64,000 nt of DNA, taken from assembly GCA_947568835.1 (NCBI GenBank), contig OX387610.1, positions 5,372,001 to 5,436,000 on the forward strand, read 5' to 3'. The notes under the pieces are model-generated. The model was not told the DNA's origin. It worked only from the letters and a program-made list of their open reading frames with translations, and did no database searches. This stretch comes from Protonemura montana. Lineage: Eukaryota; Arthropoda; Insecta; Plecoptera; Nemouridae. This document shows positions 35,201-43,017 of the stretch, piece after piece. The position numbers were made by a program, and so were the translations under genes. The first letter of the stretch is position 1. Each line of letters opens with the position of its first letter.

Positions 35201-38049
35201 AATTTCAATATGACTTGGTCATGATCGTGAATTTATGCAATGAGAGGCTTACAGCGACTTCCAAGCATGTTTATATAAGCAATATCCACCGAGTCTAACG
35301 GGCTGCAATATGGTATCACAATTTAGTTCAGTAGCAAGCATTTTACTTGCCGAAATAAGCAGCCGACTAGATTTGACCTATCTCGTGTACGATTTATAGC
35401 CAAGAAAACTCGTTCATGACATCGCTCTGAGGTGCATTGTGACAATATTCTTTCTGTACCGAACTGAACTTCTCGGTGCAATAAATTGAACTAATTAACG
35501 GTGTAACTAATAATGAAAATATACAACAAAGCAGGGAACAAGAAATCACCCTTTATGTACTTAATCCTATTTCTTATTGATTTCTTATTGAACCACGCAG
35601 ATATTTGATATTTTTATTCAACTTGATATTTTATTGAAACGAATTTGAATTTGATCTAAAAAAACGATCGCGAACTTCGATCTTCGATCGCGATTGTTTT
35701 TTGACGACGATCTTGATCTTTTTAAAAGATCGCTTTCAAAACGATCTTCCCCAAATATGGCACCCGAGCATCATTATAATTATTTTCTGGGGTGTTTACA
35801 TTTTTCTTCAATGTTGGACTTGCTCGAACTCCGCTGCAGTTATCGCCTGGATACAGTAGGATAGCGGCAGCGCTGAGAGCGAATGTGAGCGAAAAGGACT
35901 TTAGACCCATGACCGAGCAAGCTTGAAACAGATAGTTTACTTGAGAGGGAGCGAATGTGAGCGAAAGGACTTTAGACCGATGACCGAGCAAGCTTGGAAC
36001 AGATAGTATACTTGAGAGGGAGCGAACGTAGCGCCATCCCGTGTCCAGAGGGCAAACTCTTTTAGCTTGTGGGTGAGGGGATAAGCGCGAATCTTGCGGG
36101 GCGAAAGCTTTCGCGTAGCTCCCAATAGCATAGGAGTGGACAATCTGTGTATGTCTATCTGTGGATGTACCATGATTCTCAATATGAAGTGCATGTACTT
36201 ATCAGAAATTGCTCGGTACAAAACCAATGAACAGTTCAACGAACGGTTTAAATTTGCTATAATGCAGAAAATGCATCGTGCCCATCCACTTGCTTACTAG
36301 CTAGTTGATCAGGGAATAGTGAAGAATATAACTAAACAGGCAGTCCTGGCCAGTAATGGAAGAAACTTAACAAGATTGGCAAGAACAGAATACCTGCCAT
36401 TACCTCAATTCTGCATTCTACGATCAAAATACTCAGCAAAGATTAAGCCAATGATAAATCACAGAGATTCCATTTATTTTTGTCATCATTGTATTTCAGA
36501 ATCGCAGATGTAGAGTTAAGAGATAGCATTTTATTTCGATCAAGTGTGCCCGCCATGGTTTGTCCCGACAGTCAGTGCCCAACGGACTCTGAAGCGGCCA
36601 TGGAATATGACGGCGCCACAGCCTCCCAAGGGGCCGTGATACTATACGAGGTGGCGGAGGGAATATACTGCACGGTTGGCAGCTCCAGCCCGCAATGACC
36701 TAGGTCCGCCAGCGTGGCCAGCGGACCACAGCCAACCCCCTCGATAGTTCTCACAGGAGTTGAAAATTAACCACATGACAGTGACTGCCATAAACACGAT
36801 AAGTGACCAAATTTGTAACACATTGCCTCAGTCCTATCATTTGGATATCACAGGTTAGTACTTCATAATCCTTTTTGGCTCTAGGAGAAGTCATCATAGG
36901 CAACATTTTACAAAGTAAAGAGGCTCTAAATTTCTACAACTAACCTTATCACACCAAAAACAACAGACTCAAAAGAAATGAAATGTACATCTCCGCTATC
37001 TATAGTTACATAAGATTCGGTTATGAAATCCTCGCTACCAGGTATGCGATTGAATAAATAGCAAAATGAGCATAGAATAAAACAAGATTAAAGTAAGAAG
37101 CAATCATTGCTCCTCATTGAACTTAACTTCCAAGACTTAAAAATACGGGTTGAGACTTGTATCAATTAACAAAAAATTGTGCCCGCCATGGTTTGTCCCG
37201 ACAGTCAGTGCCCAACGGACTCTGAAGCGGCCATGGAATATGACGGCACCACAGCCTCCCAAGGGGCCGTGATACTTTACAAGGTGGCGGAGGGAATATA
37301 CTGCACGGTTGGCAGCTCCAGCCCGCAATGACTTAGGTCCGCCAGCGTGGCCAGCGGACCACCGCCAACCCCCTCGAAAACAGCTTGGATGTATTAGGTT
37401 TCAGAAAAACACCGCGAAGCAATGCAAACTCACTTGAGCCAGGTCTATCTGCTTCTCGCACGATGTGGGTCATGCCTGCTTTGTAGCCCAGGAAGGCAGT
37501 CAGATGAACTGGCTTCGTGGCATCATCGTCGGGGAAACTACGGACGTGGCCGCGATGCCTTGCCGCCCTCTTCTTAGGGTAGAAGCCCATCGACCCATGT
37601 CGAGGGGCGCTGAATTTACGGTGAGACTGAAAAGAATGTCATGGTTAGGTAAGTCAAGAACCTTGGAGACCACATGGCAGCACTAAACATTATTTTCTAA
37701 TTAATTAAGTTGTTTCGAACTGCAGAACTGATTGGAAAAGGCATAGGCATAGAATAAGAAAAGGCACCGAATAATATGACAATAACTAACAATGTTAATA
37801 CTAATTTCAATTGCCGGCCTATATATTGAAATGCTGCGTCGGGTACATCACAACGTGTCAAGGGTTCAAATACAGACGGTCGGTATTTGGAATCAAATAT
37901 CTAAGAAAATACGCATTAAACGAATAATCTAAGAACAGGAGTAGCTCTATCCATATTGATAAATAAAAGTTCAGTAATGTTTGATAGAAATCAGTGGAGG
38001 ATGCCTGAAGTATTTTCGGATCTATAAAAACACAATTCCAACTCACCAT
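29219..38049 (-). CDS. RpL3: Ribosomal protein L3 (uL3), snoRNA host gene
   Basis: Eight coding exons join in frame to 416 aa, the length of fly RpL3: 38049-38047 (ATG only), 37626-37434, 33252-33084, 32541-32406, 31019-30833, 30446-30244, 29930-29775, 29422-29219. The product starts [20 protein letters not shown] and carries the uL3 hallmark blocks [20 protein letters not shown] and [11 protein letters not shown], where the long central extension reaches the peptidyl-transferase centre. It is a core 60S subunit protein. The start codon stands alone on exon 1 with the donor GTGAGT immediately after it. A pyrimidine-rich stretch upstream (tcctttgccctcc on the minus strand) could be the 5'-TOP element. 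Introns 2, 4 and 6-8 hold C/D snoRNAs and structured repeats in sense orientation. The gene is divergent from NDUFB10, 246 bp away. Confidence 0.97.
29571..29650 (-). ncRNA. C/D-box snoRNA candidate, family A copy 1 (diverged)
   Basis: In the last RpL3 intron, sense strand. Box C ATGATGA (29644-29638) and box D CTGA (29579-29576) are closed by a short TGCC/GGCA stem. The guide AATGATAGGA directly before box D is complementary to the conserved 28S segment UCCUAUCAUU. The internal 28S-complementary word kept in copies 2-4 is mutated here, so this copy may be decaying. Confidence 0.65.
30014..30096 (-). ncRNA. C/D-box snoRNA, family A copy 2
   Basis: Lies in the RpL3 intron 29931-30243. Box C ATGATGA and box D CTGA, with the guide AATGATAGGA just before box D. 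The internal word ACTAACCTGT is also conserved. The terminal stem is GCC/GGC. Confidence 0.78.
31090..31173 (-). ncRNA. C/D-box snoRNA, family A copy 3
   Basis: Lies in the RpL3 intron 31020-32405. Box C ATGATGA (31165-31159), box D CTGA (31099-31096), terminal stem TTGCCT/AGGCAA. The guide AAATGATAGGA matches the 28S segment UUCCUAUCAUU. By the D+5 rule the target is the A of UCCUA, which I infer is equivalent to yeast 25S Am2946 (snR71) and the human SNORD119 site. Confidence 0.85.
31511..31578 (-). ncRNA. C/D-box snoRNA, family C copy 1 (18S guide)
   Basis: Box C ATGATGA (31572-31566) and box D CTGA (31519-31516) are closed by the stem AATGC/GCATT. Directly before box D, TGGCTTAATCTTTG is a 14-nt perfect complement of the near-universal 18S segment CAAAGAUUAAGCCA close to the 5' end of 18S rRNA. 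It is in sense orientation in an RpL3 intron. The exact modified residue is an inference (D+5 points to the G of CAAAG). Confidence 0.85.
31896..32092 (-). ncRNA. Structured 197-bp repeat, H/ACA-like RNA candidate, copy 1
   Basis: One of three nearly identical copies in RpL3 introns, all sense to the host. Read on the minus strand, it opens with a hairpin closed by GGTTGGC/GCCAACC with an inner GGTCCGC/GCGGACC stem. A middle hairpin is closed by CGCCAC/GTGGCG. A last hairpin is closed by CCG and CCATGG paired with CCATGG and CGG, followed at once by gcACA plus three bases, where the repeat ends. That resembles an H/ACA RNA with a 3' ACA box, but the H box is not convincing. Open frames on the opposite strand are incidental. 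A SINE-like repeat is the alternative. Confidence 0.45.
32241..32325 (-). ncRNA. C/D-box snoRNA, family B copy 1
   Basis: Lies in the RpL3 intron 31020-32405. Box C TGATGA (32316-32311), internal D' CTGA, box D CTGA (32249-32246). The outer stem is TGACC/GGTTA. The guide before box D, CGAACTAGGGCTGG, is conserved with copy 2. Its 3' part complements a CCAGCCCU segment that I recall in 28S, so the target is tentative. Confidence 0.7.
32740..32838 (-). ncRNA. C/D-box snoRNA, family B copy 2
   Basis: Lies in the RpL3 intron 32542-33083. Box C ATGATGA (32824-32818) and box D CTGA (32755-32752), with an outer stem GAGTCAC/GTGACTC of seven pairs. The same guides as copy 1 are kept (GAACTAGGGCTGG before D, ATTGTTTATGGTTTT before D') while the spacer sequence has changed. 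Confidence 0.75.
33320..33406 (-). ncRNA. C/D-box snoRNA, family D (28S guide)
   Basis: Lies in the large RpL3 intron 33253-37433. Box C ATGATGA (33394-33388), box D CTGA (33336-33333), outer stem CGTGTTC/GAACACG. Directly before box D, CAATGCTTTGTTTTAATT complements the conserved 28S segment AAUUAAAACAAAGCAUUG over about 18 nt, an unusually long guide match. By the D+5 rule a U in AAUU would be methylated (inferred). Confidence 0.85.
33540..35870. other. Interior of the large RpL3 intron
   Basis: AT-rich intron sequence between the family D snoRNA and the duplicated block near 35877. I find no exon, snoRNA boxes or recognisable transposon here. Confidence 0.4.
35877..36022. repeat. Tandem duplication, about 67-bp unit, two copies
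   Basis: The block agcgaatgtgagcgaaaggac...tgaccgagcaagcttg...cttgagaggg occurs twice head to tail with few changes, in the large RpL3 intron. Confidence 0.85.
36427..36496 (-). ncRNA. C/D-box snoRNA, family C copy 2 (18S guide)
   Basis: Same guide TGGCTTAATCTTTG before box D (36436-36433) as the copy at 31511, complementary to 18S CAAAGAUUAAGCCA. The closing stem is AAATAC/GTATTT. Relative to AATGC/GCATT in copy 1, the G-C pair is replaced by an A-T pair on both arms, a compensatory change that supports a selected RNA stem. Confidence 0.85.
36545..36741 (-). ncRNA. Structured 197-bp repeat, H/ACA-like RNA candidate, copy 2
   Basis: Nearly identical to the copy at 31896-32092 and flanked on its right-hand minus-strand side by the same extra bases (tgatcgaagtaaaat). 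Like copy 1 it is preceded by a family C snoRNA. This implies that a block of intron holding snoRNA C and the 197-bp unit was duplicated. Confidence 0.45.
36822..36905 (-). ncRNA. C/D-box snoRNA, family A copy 4
   Basis: Box C ATGATGA, box D CTGA (36831-36828), terminal stem TTGCCT/AGGCAA. The guide AAATGATAGGA and the internal word ACTAACCTGT are both kept. It is almost identical to copy 3 at 31090 and is in sense orientation in the large RpL3 intron. Confidence 0.85.
37178..37374 (-). ncRNA. Structured 197-bp repeat, H/ACA-like RNA candidate, copy 3
   Basis: Third copy, 60 bp from the RpL3 exon at 37434. The homology starts and stops exactly at the same bases as the other copies, but the flanks differ. 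That favours movement of a defined RNA unit over simple intron duplication. Confidence 0.45.
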
Positions 38050-38295
38050 CTCCGTTGATGTCGATACAAAGAATGACGGAAAATGGAGGGCAAAGGATTT
38101 AGCAGGGAACCCGATCTGTGATTGGTCGAGAGTAACCAACGTGAAGTCGGCCCGCTGTGGCCCGCAGGTTAATGTTGTTGGTGCCCCTGTTCTGTGCAGG
38201 GATGACAACCAAACCCTACTGAGTTGCAGTCATTTCTGCGTAGAGCCTATCTGAATAATTTGGCCAATCATTTTATTAAATAGTTTGCGGTCAAA
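38050..38295. promoter_or_regulatory. Shared divergent promoter region RpL3 / NDUFB10
   Basis: The two start codons face away from each other with 246 bp between them. The interval includes a minus-strand pyrimidine-rich tract near the RpL3 start (possible TOP sequence) and no TATA box at a sensible position. A bidirectional promoter is inferred from spacing only. Confidence 0.5.
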
Positions 38296-40266
38296 ATGGG
38301 TGGTGAGGACGAATCAGTCAGTAACGTATCCACAGGGAGAAATCCTTTGCAACGATTTGCAAATAGTGTCATCAATACCATAGAATCTCCTGTTACGTGG
38401 TTCAGAGGTATGCCTGTTTTCATCTATGCAATCTTTTCTTACTTGCTGGTTCTAGTTCATCTCTGCTCCAGCCAATGTTCGTAACATTCCCTGGTAAATA
38501 TCAATAATAGGATGTGCAGCATATGAATGCTTTTCCTTCATTCACAGAAAAAGTAGTCGTCCCAAACCGACAGGACTACAACTGGTACCATCGTCAATTC
38601 CGCAGAGTTCCCACGATTGATGAATGTTACACCGACGATGTCATGTGCTACTTTGAAGCAAACGAGCAATTCAAACGTGACAAGTATGTTCCTCCATTAC
38701 GTTTAATTTGTTCTAAGCAATGATTGTAGATGCAAGGTTTAAGTTCGTAAATTGGAATTATTTATTTGGTGTTTTTTCTTTTTTAGGATGGTGGAGAACG
38801 AAATCCTAAACATCATGAGACAACGATTTGAGGATTGTGTTCTCTATGAAGCGCCAGATCACAACGTTCGATGCAAATCACTGTGGGAGGCATACAACGC
38901 AGCAGCTGGCAACTGGTTCTCCAAGTGTAAGATAATTGTCATAAACAAAACATTTTGTCATAATATTCAAAACTAATAATCATAGTGTAGTTGACAATTT
39001 AGCTGTGATTTAATTGTTTTTTTATCAATACAGAGCACAACCGTTGGTTACATTACCATCAGTTGCAGCTCTGAACTATTTCACCATTCCAGAACTAATA
39101 ATGATACACAAATAAGATATATTTTTTTTTAATTCTGCTAATTGGTACTACCGTTAAGTGTACTACCGTTGAGTGTAGGTTATAGGTAGAGAAACAACGT
39201 CAATGTGACAGTCTCTGCGTGAAGATGGCCGTTAAATGACTACCTTACCGACAAAAATGCAGAGTACCGGAACGTCACGTTAAGTGGAGCCACTGTCCTA
39301 TGAATTTTAGTTTCGATATTTATTGTAGGTAACTCGCTTTTTAATATCGTTACGTCTGGTTACGTGTATATCAATCGTCGAGGTAAACATTGATGGAGAT
39401 TTTTTGAGCATGAAAAGTCTCAAAAGCGAGTTAACCTACAAGAAATATCTAAATTAAAATTCAGACGACAGTGGCTCCACTTAACGTGATGTTCCAGTAC
39501 TCTGCATTTTTGCCGGTAATGTAGTCATTTGGTGGCCATCTGTCACGCAGAGACTGTAACATTAACGTTCTGTCTCTACCTATAACCTACACTCAACGGT
39601 ACTACAGTTGAGTGTACTATAAAATTTTAACTAGATGTCATGGTTTTACACAGCCTATCAATGTTGGCTCATTATAAACCAGAGACAATCTGGAAGCTTG
39701 TTAAAAAAATTTGAGTGTGTTGAATGGCTTTTCTCTGTTAGAATATTGCTTTTTGGTTCTAAAGAGGACCTTGGCATTTACCAATGTTTCGACCACATTG
39801 GCATGGTCTTCAGGACTGTGTAGAGCAGCAGGTTATTTGTTATTTTTTTATTATGTTCACTGATGCCGATGTGTTTATCCGCCATTTATCTAACGCTGGT
39901 CTCTCAAAAATGTGCACCTATTTGGAGAAGCAAACCCCAGTCTCTGCCCTTTTCTAGCATTGCACTAAGCAATGCAGGGTACAAGAGTTCATATTAATTC
40001 AATATTCTGTCCATGAACTAACAGAAAAATTGCGCAATTTATTTTCTACTTTTTGATTTCCCTATCACCAGGTCTTTTTTCACTACGATGAGTGCTTTCA
40101 CTGGATCGAAGCCGTTACAATACTGGTCTCGTTTTTGTGATTTTCAGACGGCGACCTGGGTGCTTACGGCGACGTTCGAGCTGCCTACATGAAGCAGAAG
40201 CACCGTATGCTGTGGGAACGCCGTCACGGCCCTGTAGGTTCCGGCATGAAAGGCGCCTTGCAATAA
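38296..40266 (+). CDS. NDUFB10: NADH dehydrogenase (complex I) 1 beta subcomplex subunit 10 (PDSW)
   Basis: Four exons join to 168 aa: 38296-38407, 38548-38683, 38787-38926, 40148-40266. The protein is an accessory subunit of the membrane arm of complex I on the intermembrane-space side. Diagnostic blocks are PNRQDYNWYHRQFRRVPTID, YEAPDHNVRC and GAYGDVRAAYMKQKHRMLWE. The four conserved cysteines are arranged as C-x6-C (CYTDDVMC) and C-x11-C (DCVLYEAPDHNVRC), which form disulfides in the mammalian protein. AATAAA at 40362-40367 follows the stop by about 95 nt. Intron 3 (1.2 kb) contains a foldback element. Confidence 0.95.
39147..39620. mobile_element. Long-armed foldback element in NDUFB10 intron 3
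   Basis: The left arm runs from ccgttgagtgtaggttatag and the right arm ends with ctataacctacactcaacgg. The arms also match further in (ctccacttaacgtgatgttcc against gaacgtcacgttaagtggag; gttaacctacaag against tgtaggtaactcg), giving arms near 190 bp around a short spacer. There is no coding capacity. Confidence 0.85.
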
Positions 40267-40514
40267 CTGAGCAGCCGTCGAAACTAGTTGTACATAGATA
40301 TCGTACCAGCCGTACATTATACCAGTCTTGTTTGTAAAGTTTGAGGGCACAGTTGAACATAAATAAAACAGTTGTGTTGTTTTAGAAGGTGTTTTAGTGC
40401 AATCAAATCCATGGCATCCAGTCAATCCCATTAAAAATGACATGACTAAAACAGAAATGCAGGTATACGGTGGCAAGAACTTGCTTGTAGTGGAACTGCG
40501 AAATGGTTTAACAT

Positions 40515-40625
40515 GTATTAAGAAAAGCTATTTGAAATGGGCTTTGAATGCTAAGTAAAGGGATACTAAATTTCCCGACGTTTCGTAACATATAATAGCT
40601 ACTTCTTCAAGGGTTAGAGCAGTCC
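40515..40625. repeat. Dispersed repeat family M1, copy
   Basis: Contains 'tttgaatgctaagtaaag', 'cccgacgtttcgtaac' and 'cttcttcaagggtt', the family M1 words. Confidence 0.6.
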
Positions 40626-40833
40626 TGACAATTTTACAATAACAAAAGAACCACACAAAATTATAACAATTACCTAGTTCAAGCATCCTAAATACATCTT
40701 AATATCACGTCTAAATCCCTACATCTAATCAGAAAATGTAATCTACAGCCTAAGGTGGTTCTCTTCTCTCGGAGTCTCGCCAATCTATCTACTAACTTCC
40801 CAAGTTTCTCCGCGTAGAGATTCTATGCGGTTG

Positions 40834-40995
40834 ATGGTTTTTAGACTCATGTCTACTCGATTTATCCTTAGTACTTGTTACGAAACGTTGGGAAATTTAG
40901 TTGTCCTTTACTTAGCATTCAAAACCCATTTCAAATAGTTTTTCTTAAAACTAGTGCTAAGGATAAATCAAGTTGACATGAGTCTAAAAACCATC
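40834..40995. mobile_element. Family M1 MITE with intact inverted ends
   Basis: The left end gatggtttttagactcatgt (then ttatccttagtacttgtt) and right end (aactagtgctaaggataa, then acatgagtctaaaaaccatc) are inverted repeats of about 48 bp with a few mismatches. The core carries 'acgaaacgttgggaaa' and 'acttagcattcaaaac', which recur in at least six other places in the window. Confidence 0.8.
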
Positions 40996-41944
40996 ATGGT
41001 TCAACATGTATTTTGTTGAAACCAAAGGCAATGTCCAAGCTAGCTGTGAAAGTAAGTTTCGAGGACTTTCCATAAATGTTAAGTCTCTAAAATTACAAGT
41101 TAAATTATCTGTTAAGCCAACAGCGTGACCAACAGTGATCAAAACACCACCACAGTAAGAGGTATTTTTGACAAAAACTTTTTAAACTGGGTTTAGAATG
41201 CTAAGTGGAGGCAACTGAAATTGCTTCTGCTCATTTTCTTCTGAAATTTTTGTGCCTTGTGTATTTTTAGTTATGGTCGTTTTACACAAGATGTCATAAG
41301 CCCAATGTAAAATTGAACAAATTCTTATTCTTTGTGTTTGGTGCACAATTTCCTTAATGTTGATTGCAACTGTTGTTGAAACTGAAGGTTGATTTTCTTC
41401 CGTGCTAAACAATTCGTCATCTGCTTGTTGTTATCTAAGACTTTATAATCTGTTCCGAGATCGGTTTGATGAACAAAAGAAATATGGTGCTAATCAAGAT
41501 TCTATAATCATGTAGCAACAAACTGCCACAGACTGTCAAAGGAGGCAAATTTAACAGCCTCTCTCGCAACCGCAAGTTGCAATGCGATGAATTTATCAAA
41601 ATATTGCAGTGTTGAAAAGTTGGGAAGAGGAAAATAACTCACCTTTTGAACAGGTTACTCTAGATCCAGGTATAATCTGGGGAAGCTTATCATAAATGCA
41701 TCATCATACCTATATTGCATTAAAGTTTTGCCATGCTTGCAAACATGACCACATCCCCTCACTGACTCAGTCAAAAATTAACAGGGCAGTCGGTTTTTTT
41801 TAAATAACGTTTTAATGTCTGAAAGTATTTACAATAATTAAATCAGGTACATCACAAAGTAAACCTATCCTAAAATGAGTCATTATTGCAACTACCCGTC
41901 TACAATTTCACAGATGGATGTGCTAAACAATCTTGCAAGAATAG

Positions 41945-42382
41945 TTATTTTTTTTCAGAGCCAGGCATTCTTTCATATTCATCATATTGTGGAAACGATG
42001 CCATCCCTTTCGTTTCTTTTTCTAAATCTAAAACTTTCTTTGGACCTGAAGAGGAAGCAGCAATTTCCAAGGCATTCTTTTTCTTCAGCATCATGATGTC
42101 AAGGTTCTTCAGAACTTCTGCTTCGAGAGGAGGATCTTTCCGCCGCCCTCTCAGCCAGGCTTCCCATTCGGCTGGCAGCTCTTGCTCGAAATCTTCCTTG
42201 TCTCGAGGCTCAAACCACCGGGAGGCCTTACGCTTTCCAACTGAAGGGTTTGCTGGGACTTCAAAATATTCCGTTCCAAAGTGGTCTTTACCTACTAAAG
42301 TCCCATTAACCTGTCTCGGTGTTATGGACTTGATGAAATTCTTGGCTATCATACCCAAGATACTTCTGCTTTTTTGCGCCAT
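41945..42382 (-). CDS. NDUFAF2: Complex I assembly factor 2 (mimitin, NDUFA12-like)
   Basis: An intronless 145-aa protein starting MAQKSRSILGMIAKNFIKS. The NDUFA12/NDUFAF2 family signature is GTLVGKDHFGTEYFEVP followed by KASRWFEP and LPAEWEAWLRGRRKDPP. It is the B17.2-like assembly factor, which binds late complex I intermediates in the mitochondrial matrix in place of NDUFA12. The acidic/lysine-rich C-terminus ends near MPGSEKK. The start is chosen because it is the first Met and the N-terminus aligns in length with relatives. It is divergent from the Emi1/Rca1-like gene. Confidence 0.92.
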   Translation of the reverse strand: MAQKSRSILGMIAKNFIKSITPRQVNGTLVGKDHFGTEYFEVPANPSVGKRKASRWFEPRDKEDFEQELPAEWEAWLRGRRKDPPLEAEVLKNLDIMMLKKKNALEIAASSSGPKKVLDLEKETKGMASFPQYDEYERMPGSEKK

Positions 42383-42824
42383 TTGAGGTTAACTGAGTGC
42401 ACGCTTTGCCCCTCGATGTACCCTACAAATTAAATAATGTTAAATATCTTTAAACTGTACTAGATGTGTAGAGTAGCGCTCAATTACCGCAACATCATAG
42501 CCAGGTATAAAAATACACCGAAAATCTGGCGAAATCGAGGTAATTGACAACCGCTGCGTGCAGTCACACTTACCACAGCTGATCGCGAACACAGCGCAGT
42601 CTATGTCTCTGATTGGTTGCTTATGCAAATACCCCGCGCCGATTGGCCGGTTAAGGTTCCACCCAGCGGTGACCGTTGGAAATCAATTTTGTTTGTGAAT
42701 CAAAACGTCAGTGTGATGCTGCGAGAGTGAGCGCTTAGGTCTGTGACTTAAGTTTTAGTGCACGTATTAGAAAGAATTTTAAAGTGTTTCTTAAATCGAG
42801 TGTGCTGGATACCTTCACAGCAAC
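42383..42824. promoter_or_regulatory. Divergent promoter region NDUFAF2 / Emi1-like gene
   Basis: A 440-bp interval between the NDUFAF2 start and the first exon of the plus-strand gene. It is more GC-rich near 42600-42700 than the flanking introns. No TATA box is evident. Bidirectional use is inferred. Confidence 0.45.
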
Positions 42825-43017
42825 ATGGTTAGTATTTCTATTTCAAGTTTTAGGGTGGATTTCTTGGATATCTAGTATTTATCAGCCTTTTATTGAGCTC
42901 AGTGATGGACGCCGGGCATCTCCCATGCCGGTGCGCGCCAATCTGCTATTGCAGCATCTAAAAAAGAAAAGATAAATCTTAAATTAAAATAATTAAACTA
43001 AACATTCGGAATTTCAG

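Noticed and set aside
31828-37328. Repeated small open frames ([20 protein letters not shown]...) on both strands
   Set aside because: They coincide with the three copies of the 197-bp noncoding unit. The similarity reflects the repeat, not a protein family.
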